In this document: positions 11,029-22,251 of the stretch, in pieces
Position numbering within the stretch: position 1 is the first letter of the stretch
Layout of the letters: each line of letters begins with the position of its first letter
Assembly: GCF_002443255.2 (NCBI RefSeq)
Contig: NW_019211454.1
Location: forward strand, 39,143,695 to 39,207,694
DNA from: Varroa destructor
Taxonomy: Eukaryota; Arthropoda; Arachnida; Mesostigmata; Varroidae
DNA: 64,000 bases
Direction of reading: 5' to 3'
The notes under the pieces: generated by a model
What the model was told of the DNA's origin: nothing
What the model saw: only the letters and a program-made list of their open reading frames with translations
The model's database searches: none
Made by a program: the position numbers and the translations under genes

Positions 11029-12410
11029 CCAGGTATATAATTGCCGCAACGAAATAGGCAGAGTTGAAGAAAGATCGAGAACGAGAGAGAGCGGAACTGT
11101 GACCTGAGAAGCGCTCCACAAGCAGCCAGGTCGTCAGTGCTAGTCAGGAGTTTTCATAACAAAAGGCTGTAGAGCTGAAATGAGAAGTTAGCGGCCCCGT
11201 AAGAAAATCCTGCTGCGTATTTGGTGACATCTAATCAGGTCGTCTATAGCAAACGCCCATCGGTAAACATCTTTGCACATATTTAATGGCGAGGGTCTTT
11301 CATATCAAAGTCGTAACCCCGTTATCGTCGACTCCCTAAGTCAACTCTTTTTTTACCTCTACCTCAATCAAGATCGCAGTGTAGCTGGTAGCGGCTTTTT
11401 GTCCATGAGAAAGACACCTAGTGAAAAGTTTTTTTTCTCCAGAGCATTCCTGCAGCGACCACTCAGGCTGGTGATGGTGTTTTTTAACTTGTTCAGAAAT
11501 TCTCTTACAAGGGCTCCGAGAAGTTGACTAGCTGGCGTACACGGCGGATGCTAATTTAAATTCTGTGTCAGTTTAATTTATAGGAAGCTGTTAGAGGTAA
11601 ACGCCAAGTATGTATTTTTCTGACTATCAAGGCCCACACGTATATAAGGGCTTAAAAACAACGTTTATGATCCATCGAAAGAACAAGACCCATGGCTATT
11701 GCCTCAGTCAAAACTAAAACTTATTCTTCTAGTTAACCCAGGTTGGATGTGTTAGGTTTTTGTTCTTTCATCTCTCCTAGTAAGCAAATCATTAGGCCCT
11801 ACGAGTAAAACGTTGTGCTTATTATCCAACTCAGCTAGACTTTCATTACTGAGATCTATTAATAGTTCGGAGCGTTTTCTCAAGCCACTTTTCGAAGGAG
11901 CAACAGCATAATATTGTTATATACTGGGATTCGGCTTTTTTTCGCAATCGCTAGCCAGAGAGGGTCAATGAGACTGCCGGCCAATTATGCGCAAGTTGCT
12001 AAAAGACATCAAATTAAAGAAAAAGCTGTAGACTATGGTCGGTGATTTTGTCGAGTTTTGTCAACACTAAGTATTTGTCTTTTAAAACCTGAAGCTCCTT
12101 TTTCTGAAGCGAACACTTCGACCAGTTAAGTCGCAGGATTCTTGCCTTTTTTTGAGCGCTATTTAGAATATACCTCGGCGGAAGTAGGCTATCGCAGTGA
12201 GTGAAGTACGGCCAGTCCTCTAGCCGAATAGACAGCAGGTAATTTGGAGGTTATTCCTAGCAAAGCCTCATTGTCATTTGCTTAGAGTTGCTGCTCAATA
12301 AAGTATATAGGAAGAACTAGAGCATGGATCAGCGTAGTAGCCAAAATCATGCCAGGGTTGACCAGCGCACAAAGCCTCAACAACTGCTCTAACCGCTTCT
12401 GCTACAATTC
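11029..12410. other. Possible upstream region of the 9.1-11.0 kb model; otherwise empty
   Basis: The minus strand just above the proposed start is pyrimidine-rich (TCTCTCTCGTTCTCGATC) without an AG, consistent with a 5' leader. Beyond about 11.2 kb nothing is recognised. Confidence 0.25.
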
Positions 12411-12439
12411 ATGAATGAAGAAACATCGTCGCGTTTCTG

Positions 12440-12805
12440 TTGTCGCTGTTTCGGCATGGGAGTCACTTCGCTGGTTGCCGCTATTGGTCAAGGAGGTTGA
12501 CCTGCGACTTGAGAATAAAATCAGACATCGGTATCGTGTACAATATGTGGCCTAGTCCGGGTCGGAAACAGACCTCTTATATGAATGGCCATCTTATCTT
12601 TGATTTCCCTTCATTCTTCTGCCTCAAGCACACTGAAGATACAACAGTGGCGAAGCAGATGAAAGGTTTCTCGATTCGTCGCCTTCTTGTGAGCACAGTC
12701 ATGGCCGCAATCGTCATCTGCTTAACTAATCCAAAAAGTAATGGCTTCGATGCCAGTCATAACAGCAGATATACCACTAAAGCTTCCATTCACATTGTTC
12801 ATTGA
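12440..12805 (+). CDS. Open frame of 121 codons, unknown, possibly spurious
   Basis: The frame ends in TGA at 12803..12805 and starts only from a TTG in this span. Other frames also stay open in part: two overlapping ATG frames of roughly 30 and 46 codons begin at 12411 and 12415. The C-terminal half has a hydrophobic segment (RRLLVSTVMAAIVICL) that would suit a membrane helix. No splice sites or homology support it. With three frames equally open at its 5' end, low stop density is as good an explanation as coding. Confidence 0.12.
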   Translation: MSLFRHGSHFAGCRYWSRRLTCDLRIKSDIGIVYNMWPSPGRKQTSYMNGHLIFDFPSFFCLKHTEDTTVAKQMKGFSIRRLLVSTVMAAIVICLTNPKSNGFDASHNSRYTTKASIHIVH

Positions 12806-15479
12806 ATCGTACACAGTGCCAGACGACCGGCCCAGCTGTTGGCTGGGCGATAACATTCCTAGGGGCCCATTTCTAGGCTACACTCGAGAGTAAAGATCAC
12901 AGACAGGTAGATCGTTCTACGAACGGCTATACATGTGCGAGAAGACAAGCTCACAGACAGGGACATAGACACAGATGTACACTCAAGAACGTCGCAAGAT
13001 AAAGCCGCTTGCGCATGATAACCGCAGATATACATACAACTGGCGGGGAAATGTATTATTGTGAACAGAGTGAGTTCAGACAGCCCAGCTTCTTCGGCCA
13101 TTTATTAGTTACATTTACGTCCACAGTATGCTTCTATGAGCAAGTAAGCTTTCGAGATACATAGCGTACTTTACAGTGTGTGAATAAATTTTTCCAGTCT
13201 CTCACCGATATTTGAGGCAATGTGACGAACGACGTGCATCAACTAGTATAGGGGCCGATAGAATTTATGCTGTTTTATCAAAGGACAAGCCTACCATCCA
13301 ATGATGCTCAATTATGGTATCTAATAAATGCCCTTACTGCATACAGATAATCTATTATATACATATAAAATATTCATCGTTACCCTAGATAGATAACATT
13401 ATAGACCGTATCTCATCGAGTCAGTGTGTATGGATAGGTAGCGCAATCATTCAATAGTCTGATTATTGGGGTAGGTTTGCGCGCGACATTTAAAGCTGCT
13501 TAGCAGACTTCCAGTGACAAACGTTGATTACTTTGTTATATTTGTTTCAGGCGTGCATGTATGTTATGTTATGATTGTCACAGCAGTATATGTTACGGAC
13601 GATCGGCTTCGCAGTGTTTCACTTAAGCATTTACTACAAGGTACCATTTCCGTGGTTGTTAATCACGATCAACACGACAACGGTAGGCAGGTGCAACATT
13701 ATAAGTCGCCTGTGAAAGTGCCTGAGTGGCAAAAATATAAACCGAAAGAATAGAAACACATTGGTCCATCAGTCGATACGAAAAAGGTTTTTTGGTGTTT
13801 CCATGAAGTGTATGATCCATGCACTGTGAGAAGGAGTATACTTTTTCTAATGCTCAATAATATCCGCCTCAACAAGAACTTTTTATAAACTCTGGCAATC
13901 TTTTGAACAACTTGTCTAGGCTAAGCATAGTAGAACTTTCATTATAGACTTAAACTATATGTGCGTTATGCAAAGGGCTATGCACTGAACTATACACCTT
14001 CGAGTGGAATTCCCGACGAAGAAAACTAGCAAATAATTTTCTACTATTAATTTTTATATAACGCTCTCTATTTCAGTAACAGCCCTTCGACTGCCAGCTT
14101 CGTCGCTTGGGAAGATGCCAAACTACCTTTCCGCTTTACATTAAACCTTTATTGCTCATTGAACAGAAACCATACAGGAAAATCATCTGGAACTACTACC
14201 AGGTCGAAAGGCATGAGTAACCTAAATGACACCCACGGTAGGGCGAAGATATTTTCGTAAATATTAGATACATTTCACTTTAATATTCGCTCAGTTAAGC
14301 CAGCAACTTGCTCGCGCTTATGATTTACATTATCATATCTAATCTCGCTATATTTGAGAAGATCGTTGGTGGATATGTATCGCCGCCTATCGCTCGCTTT
14401 TAAACGCGGAAGCGATCATCACATGGGTTTGAACGCTGTGACCAAGCAGGCTGTCTATGGCGCGACGAACATCCGTGAGGCTCCTCCGGGTTTATCCATT
14501 GAGCATATAAGGATCATTTTGAGTTTATTCGGCGCTACCATCTGGGTCGTGCTTTGTCTTGTTCGACGGCATTCTGGTTAACCTTTTATGCTAGATGGCA
14601 CAGAATGTCTCGTTTATATTGTGCGCGAATTATCCTTAGAGTACACGATACGTACTTCCATCTTCTCAAACTCAGCCCATAAGGAACCTATTTGTTTCCT
14701 CTTCTTTTTCAGTGTCTTCGTTACAGTTTCATAATTTGAATTTTGACGAATCCCTTACCTAGTCGACAATGGCCGAGCTCTGTTTTATATTATTCCCTGT
14801 GACGCAGTAATCCGCTCTGCCCTTTGAAGATCTGAGATATAGTCACCCCCTTTTGTGATTTTTGAGCTTTCAGTAGTAGTCGTAGCAAACTGCCATTTCG
14901 ATGAGTGCTTCCTTACTTAGTGTTTCTATCAATTTTAGACGCATAGGTGCCACCGCCCTCGCCACTGAAAAGTAAACTCAATCACTGGGTGCTGATTTTT
15001 AACGCTAAACGATATAGTCGTCTGCTAGCGGTGCGAACTAGCGGTTGTTGAATTTTTGTGATCCTTAAAATGGCTTCGGATGAGCTAATAGGATAATGGC
15101 AGTTTACAAGCACGTCTTATAGCGTAAGCGAGAGCCGGCAATTTTCGGTAACCTGTTCGATTAGCCAACTTGATCGTTTCTCTAAGCCTTTCTAACACAC
15201 CTAGAAGCGAGGATAGCTGCGGGACGTCAAACACAGGCACCCGTGCAATTGCTCGCACGATCATCCAGCCACTATACAATGTAGCACCAGGCCGCGTATT
15301 ATATTTATGTATTAGCATTCTCTTGCAGCGCGTTGCCTTTCTCCTTATTTCCCGCATGCCGGCTTTCGGAACGGCTTCCTGCGCAGCATTATGGTCTTTT
15401 AGGCCTTAGTCCACGTGCCTGTTGTTCCCTCGAAGTCCTGGATTGCTTATTCCATAATTGACAGGTGTTGTTTTTGCAG
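12806..15479. other. No confident gene
   Basis: Several frames of 75-90 codons occur on both strands, including a minus-strand frame at 15085..15357, but none has strong flanking splice sites or clear codon-position bias. Confidence 0.3.
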
Positions 15480-15783
15480 CTCTTGGCCAAACAGCATCGG
15501 TCGTTTATCGTCTTTTGTATCTTTGAAGTTGCAGCCGCAGTGCCGCGAAATCCACCAACTGCTCTATCCTGACTTTATAATCATAGGAGCAGGGGTAATG
15601 TCGGACTATTTAGCCGTCAGAACAACAACGATAACTGTATTGTCCACAGGGCGCAACAGCTTTGAGTATGAAATGCCAATTCCGAATAGCAGCTTTGTGA
15701 CCGTCAGCACTAATAAGGGCCTGGGGTGCGTTTCCTATTCAAATGTGGGTCGTCGGCAAATGCAGAAAGGCAGCCAGTCGTAG
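15480..15783 (+). pseudogene. GMC-oxidoreductase-like fragment (FAD-binding motif)
   Basis: A strong acceptor (GTGTTGTTTTTGCAG) opens a frame that contains YPDFIIIGAG, matching the dinucleotide-binding start of GMC flavoprotein oxidoreductases (typically Y-D-[FY]-I-[IV]-[IV]-G-[AG]-G-x-A-G). At the expected spacing an LAxR follows, then ITVL and GRNS where the family has the second strand and EAG. KGLGCVSYSN comes where the family has GK-x-LGGSS-x-N. The third glycine of GxGxxG is replaced by Ser, the acidic residue after VLL is missing, and the EAG-to-GGSS distance is about half the usual length. The frame stops at 15783. A GTAATG immediately after GAGCAGGG could instead be a donor, making 15480..15593 a true first-domain exon and the remaining matches coincidence. 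The motif is seen directly; decay is inferred. Confidence 0.35.
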
Positions 15784-16137
15784 TCGAGCGCAACGTACCT
15801 ATGACTACGCTATGCTTGCCAATGGTCCTAACTATCAGCCAAAGAAGCCGTCGACTCCAATGCTACCGCTCCATCCGTCCGTCCCCTTATGTTCTTTACC
15901 TTCCCTCATGAGCTACCCAGTCTGGTAGATTTTTCTGCTGGTTATTCAAAGTCTCTCTCTCTTCGGATGCTTTATTATTTTTCTATATATTATAGCTTTA
16001 TATCATACCGCAGAGCGCTCAAATGTCAAGGTCTTCTATCCCCCCTCAGCTTTCACCCTGAAAATCTACTTCACAGATTTCTACAGTGTTCCTTGTCATT
16101 ACTTTCCATTAATAGCATCAGCAGTGATAAATTCTGC
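15784..16137. other. No confident gene
   Basis: Short open frames continue in two phases after the GMC-like fragment, but none continues its motif order. A T-rich tract follows to 16.1 kb. Confidence 0.3.
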
Positions 16138-16425
16138 TTAACTGCCACTGTTGCTATAGCGAGTGTAGCATCGATGCAAGTTCGGCTCAATCAGCAGAAG
16201 CACTAGGTATTTCCTGAAACGACTGGTACGGCACGATTTACTCCGACGTTCCTCGTTAAGAAGCAGGCTTACGGCGTTGGCTTCATTCGACCGTCTTTGG
16301 GCGCCCAATTTCACTAGTTCCACTTGAATAAGCTCAGGTTTCCGTTTTCTGCTGTCTACTTCCGCTACCCTGTCTTCCGCTTCGTCAACCGTTCTACAGG
16401 ACGTGATGTCGTATGTCGGTGACAA
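16138..16425 (-). CDS. Charged, coiled-coil-like coding segment, unknown
   Basis: This minus-strand frame has an acceptor-like ACGTCCTGTAG inside it, at the boundary between a nondescript part and a highly charged part. That charged part includes VDEAEDRVAEVDSRKRKPEL. From that point nearly half of the next 48 codons start with G, well above the local G frequency, which is a good sign of coding. A GTAAGC donor lies 40 codons further on, and the frame runs on to a stop at 16138. The alternation of Glu/Lys/Arg with Leu/Val suggests helix. It could be an internal exon of a larger gene or a relic; no family is recognised. On the other strand the same bases are pyrimidine-rich and end in an AG, so they could also be an intron 3' end there. 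Confidence 0.28.
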   Translation of the reverse strand: MSPTYDITSCRTVDEAEDRVAEVDSRKRKPELIQVELVKLGAQRRSNEANAVSLLLNEERRSKSCRTSRFRKYLVLLLIEPNLHRCYTRYSNSGS

Positions 16426-17413
16426 TGGTCTGTTATCGGAGCGTTTCGAATGACACGTACGAAGGCACGTAGTCGGTAGTCAAATCATAGAAAAATAATA
16501 CCAGGTAGGGAGCGTGACCACGATGTTATTATATTCCACTACTATTAACGCAAGCGTAGCACGTATCGAATAGTATTTTGAAAATGATTGCGGTCGTTAC
16601 TTGATATGCGTGGATTAGTATCGATCTTATGTCTGCTTTGTTTGATAGATAATTAATCGTAGATGCTGAAGACGTACAACGTTTTGCGGAAGTGTACGAA
16701 TGCCCATCGAAATAATGACGCTTTAACTATTATTTAATATTATTATATTGAAGCGGCATGGGCGTACTTTAATTGTATACATACATAAAAGTTATTGTAA
16801 AGCGCCCGCTTTGTTAAAATACACATGCGTAATAACAATTAAACTAATGCGACCCAACAACGGGTGCTTTGAGAAAGTCGCTTAGTTAAGTAAGTTACGC
16901 ATTAGTAAATAAATTTTTCAAATTACAGAAATAATTTACAGTGACGCTTTGCGTCGAGTGTTTCCATGAATCGGAACTATTCGTTTCGTTGATACCCGAA
17001 CGGGCCTCTACTATCGCCACGCGCGCGAATTAACTCAGGATAGCTGCTCTCATTCCTTTTCGTCATCCGAGGTACAGAAACACGAAAAACATGGCATACC
17101 TGCACGTAGCCTTTACTCTTGCCGTCCCGCATCAGCAAGAAAATCGAAGATATTCTGCACATGGTATCTGCACGATATGTGAAAAGAAACACGACAGTTA
17201 GTGCTTATTTCGAATAAGGTATTTTTTATTGTTTTCTTGCTTTTCATTGATCACATTATTTTCCCACCGCCCACATACTGACATCTGAACTCGCATCGAG
17301 CAACGTAAAACGATAGACTAGCTGCAAAAGATCTCCATAACCTGCAAGCGGTGCTTGAACGTTCCTTCTTCGTTCAACTAGAGTAGTCCGCTCCAAGAAA
17401 TAGCTCGTCAGAG
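16426..17413. other. Gene-free AT-rich sequence
   Basis: Nothing is recognised. It includes a TTATTATTTAATATTATTA-type AT-rich patch near 16.73 kb. Confidence 0.35.
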
Positions 17414-18016
17414 ATGACGCAAGCCAGTTCTCGAACAGATTCAGTTCCATCAGCCCTTTCCACGGCGGTTCTCGCCATTAAAGTCCCGGCCAAGCGCACC
17501 GCTCGCTGGGGACAGACGATGAAGCAAGGAAGTTTAGCTAGCGCGCTCTCATTTCATTCGTGTGTGTGTATTCCTGTTGAAATTTCACAAGTTGGATGGA
17601 GCAGTAGCTTGAGGAGGAGTTCTGAACGCGAAATCTGCTGCTGGCGGCGATGGTCGAGAAGGGTCCGCGTCGTATCAGAATGGCAACAACAGCAGTATCC
17701 ATGGCTGAAACGACGCAGACAGTAATTCAACGGTGGCATCTCGCCCTTTGGCGCTGTGCTGTCCTCCAGGTTGTCGGAAAGGCGGAGAGGTACTAGGCTT
17801 CCACGAAACGATGTGTGGAGAGAGGCCAGTGGAGGCTCGTAGCTGACAGTCACGACTTCTCCTGTTACCGCTACTATCGCCGGTAGCGAGAGGGCCGCTG
17901 TACGCCTTGATACTGAATAGAATAGTCGAGAGCCAAAGACCGACGTTCTCTGACGATCCACAGGTGGATGAGGGAACTAGTATTCTGACTGGCTTGGAAG
18001 AGATACGGCGAATCAT
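17414..18016. other. GC-richer block with open frames on both strands
   Basis: About 600 bases are clearly richer in G+C than the flanks. A plus-strand frame of 103 codons and two minus-strand frames of 113 and 135 codons overlap. The 113-codon one starts with ATG at 18016 and carries Ser/Pro-rich sequence (for example SWKPSTSPPFRQPGGQ). Low stop frequency follows from composition, and codon-position bias is weak in each frame, so I do not choose among them. It may be an exon or a leader with a CpG-rich character. Confidence 0.25.
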
Positions 18017-21000
18017 GACCGCTTAGGGACACGGCACACACTTCCCCATAAATTCCATCCTATTTCTTTTGAGCTATTTGTTTCGTTAATGCTATGCCTC
18101 CGTTCGGCTGTTCCTCTACCCTCTTTCTACCAGACGGCCCCGGGCGCTGTCGGCTTCGACTTCGTGGTAATAGAAACAACAGCTGCAACGGCAAAAATCA
18201 ATACAAACACCTGTCTTATCCTCGTTTATAGTTGCGGTGTCAGTCATTGCTTTCACGCTTTTCGTGAATAGAGATTACGGCTCATAGCGGTTAAGGGCGA
18301 ACCACACGTTCTGAGGAGAAACTTGGCCACGATTTCTCCATTACTATAATGTAAGAAAGCTGACTTGTCGATTCCTTGCGATTTCTTAATCACTACATAT
18401 GTGGTACACAGTTAGTAATTCCGGTTATTTCATTATGGGTAAAAGGATCACTTGCAGTGGTTACTTGTTGCAAAGGATGACGATAAATATTATGATTAAC
18501 ATTCAAATATATCCGCGTTGGCAGACGCCGATTAATCTTCATATCTGCTTAATGGACAGACCAACCAGATGGGTATTTACTGAAAAGTTTACCCTTGAGA
18601 ACGTATTTGCGATTTTTACTATCGTCCTTACTTCCGGCGGAGGGTTTATTGAAGTATATCGGGAGGACTATTTGTAACGGGCTGCGTCGGCTAAAAAAAG
18701 ACTAGCATAGAAACCTCAATAGCTTTAGCTTCTCAATCCGACGTTGAGCGATGCATTGTCACTTCATTAATTTGTTCCAGTGTTAGACTATGAGAAATTC
18801 CATTGCAAACCAATGAGTTGTCCGATTTTTGTTTTGGAGTGGTGGTATTAGGAGCAGGTACTTGGCCAAGGTTTGTGCGTCCACCGAAGACATGTGCATA
18901 CAAGGACAATAATCGCCCTAATCCAACTGTCCCTGAGCCCTCGTAATTTAGGTCAGGATTCGTGCAGAGTCAACGTGTATACGTTGAGAGTTGCAGGGCA
19001 AATTAGAAGTAACCTAGACACTCGTTCCGGGCAATAGCCGCGTTCTCGTATAACACTTTTCGCTGAATTTGAAGAGATACAGGTGCGTGGAGATTTTTTT
19101 AATAGTTTGCTTGAAAAAACCGGAGCGAAACGAACCATATTTTTTACGTCCATTCCACAGATGCATCATCGGAAATGATGATTTAAATATAATTTTAACT
19201 AGCGTTATATTTTCGAATAAAAGGACACAGAGGTTGTCGTCGTTGTTGTTCTGGCTGTCCTTAATTCCGTTGCAGCTGTAACTTTTCATCTAATTTTTAA
19301 TGATTGCAAACAGTGATTGCTCGAAGGATAAATGGCAAATTCTATAATTTCTTGATTGTTCTGCACCGTATATTATTCAATTCTTTATTCTTCTCTTGCG
19401 GCCTTCGTCACGCAAAAAAAAAGACTTTGGCCTTTCACTCGTATGGACAATGAGGGGGACGAAGACTATGGAGATAATGCCTCTGTTTGCACCAACGAGT
19501 AGTGCTCCGCAACGACAAGAAACAGCACCTCTACCTCCCTATAATATTCGCATGCACGGTTTGCATTGCAAAGTAAAATTCTTAACTTTTGACCGTCTAT
19601 TTTCAATGGTCCTGCTACCTCTAGCTTCCATATGCATTTCCGAGCTCTCCATGATTAGGGCTATCGAATTAGCGCCTTCAAACCAGAATTATGTCCGATC
19701 AGCTAAATGATTTCTACGACTCACTGTCCCTATTCTCCAGTTGGAAGACAATCTGCATTGAACAGATTGAATTTGGACAAACACGAATATACGTAGCTTT
19801 GCGAAACGATACTGGCTAATATAAATAGGTTTAAGTCAGAGTGAGCACACATGTCTTCGTTGCGAATTAATTTTTTCCTAAAAATTGGGAAGGAAACAGT
19901 TGTACGCAGTCCAGCCGGCTGTTGTTTGTGTACAACAGGATATTGTTCCCTATTCTGATACGTCTCGATAGATTGGTGTATATGATCTTTGCTAACAATA
20001 TAAATTATCTGTCTTTCGATTCAGCACTAAAATGTATAAAGAAGTATTGATGAAACTACTTCATTTATTTTCATCAGTGACTAGTAACGCTAATCCTTCA
20101 GGGAGACTAACCCAGATTTAGGATCACGTTTGCTCAGCTAGCCCTAACGGCCTCTTGATGCAGATTTCTGGAACATGAGAACTAAACATTTTTTCTTCCA
20201 GTCTCATTCTTCGACTGACTCGTTAATAGGCAAAGATTCAACCTGAGATATAGCTACAGATTGTACCCTTTGAGCTTTGGTAGTTTCTTGTACTACTATC
20301 TTTAGTGAGGAGTAATGTTATTACAAAATACGATAAGAGTTATATTATGTTTCCATCTTGGGGCGTATATGTTGGCGTGAAAAATCGCAATGGTAGAGTC
20401 TAACCTTGTTGGTTAGTGAATATGGCTTTTTATGATACGCTAATCGAATCCTTATTGAAGTACTTACCAGTCTAGATTCGATAAATTATCTGGTTAAAAT
20501 TTAATAGCCATGAGATCCATGTAAGCGGCGCTCCCTGTGGGGTAACGTCGAGATACTGTGAAATACAGACAATCATACGCCTGTTTATTACATAGCCAAT
20601 TTATACTTACGTATGGTACTATTTTAATTGTAATTACAAATACACCATAGAGAAGAGGCAAACGGGGACGACAGAAAAAAGATTTCGTGTCTTGAGCTCT
20701 ACTTGACGATACGTTTGTTTGGAGATGGGCGCAAGAAATCACGAAGCGACACCTCGTATATCGAACGCTTATGAACATCTTCCACTTATAATTAAATAAC
20801 TTTTTGACGATGTTATAATGGTAACCCGCCCCAGATTAGAATATGCTAACGAAACTTTGCGATAAATAGTATATTTTCATATTTCTTTTAGCTTTAATCA
20901 AATAGGATAAAGCTTTGATACAAAAGAATACCGTTCGTATGGATACTGGTTATTCATTGCTGATCTGTTACGAAATACCAATAGATACCCCAACTGAAGA

Positions 21001-22229
21001 GCATTCGACGTGAGAACCTTTCTTCAGAAGCTCTTGAGGAATCCACGATATGAAGCGTTACGAAATAACGCCATTTTTATTGGATTAGACCTAGGCTCGT
21101 TCTTCAGGTCATGTGATAAATAAAATTTTACATTATCTCTGTCCTAGACAACCTAACTAAAACGTGGTACGAGTGAACAACTAGTAGGATAAAAAAAAAA
21201 TAGCCTGTCTCACGGTATAAAAAAGCTGCTAAAATCAGGTAAACTTTTATTGGCCGAGTCACTTTCGTTACGTAAACTAAATTTTATATATGATTTTGTA
21301 CAGATGGAAAAATCTTGCACTAGCAGAAAATTTCTCCAATCCAAAATGGCTTATACAGTCAATATACTTGACGGAAAAAAATTTTTTGCTTTTGTTAGCA
21401 TCGCGTTGTTTTTTTCTTACCTAGATTCTGTGCGATTTTAGGTACACTTGTTACTACGATTTACGGCCCCAATAACCGCGTTCATTTCGTCGATATTCAA
21501 TAGTGCAGAATCACCCATTAATCATTTGATCACTATGAAACGGTCAGTTATAGACTGGCCAAAGGATTTTGTTCTCATAATGGCTTATGGGCCACTATGT
21601 ACAGAAAGCGTTCTTAAGTTCGCAAGTCGTCCACATAGAACCCAATCTTGCAGTCTGTTTAACAGGCTGAATATGAATCACAATTTGTTATTACAATAGG
21701 TTATTACATTGGCCCTTTGTTCTCTATGCTAGCTCGAGTACACCTGTTATAGACATATATTGGTTTAACCTATCAGGACTAGAGGTGGCCAAGTTCACTG
21801 TAACTTAAATTGCAGTCGATTCTTGGGCATCTCGATCGCGCTAATAATAACTCTCGACGCATTGCTACTGAACGGGGCCGGCCGAACCGTTATCTCCTTA
21901 CGTATAATATATACATTGCTGCTAATCTCTATTTCGAGCAGAATTCTGCGATGGTAATAGGCAAACAAGAATCTGCCGTGCTTACCACTGTCGTCACCGA
22001 CGCAAATTCCTCCACCAGCAGCAACAGGCGAATGCGAGAGCAGGGTGGCAGGATGCTGTTGCAAGCAACTCATTTAACCAACTTGATTGTTGCTATCTGA
22101 CGACACACGAAAACTGGCGCTTGTGTGTACGATAATATACCGTAATACAGATTGAAGAGGGCTATTATCACAGATAGAAGACTTTGCCAGGTGATGGCAC
22201 TTTGTTATTAGTACCCTAACCGTACAATC
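18017..22229. other. No confident gene
   Basis: Long AT-rich stretch. The frames of 90-104 codons at 18.4 kb, 19.0 kb, 19.4 kb and 21.8 kb have no paired splice sites or codon bias that I could support. Confidence 0.3.
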
Positions 22230-22251
22230 TATATATATAAATATATATATT
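22230..22251. repeat. Short (TA)n tract
   Basis: About ten TA units with one A insertion, read directly. Confidence 0.9.

Noticed and set aside
12411..12570. Three overlapping protein-like frames on the plus strand
   Set aside because: All three look equally protein-like, which shows that appearance alone is not evidence in this sequence.
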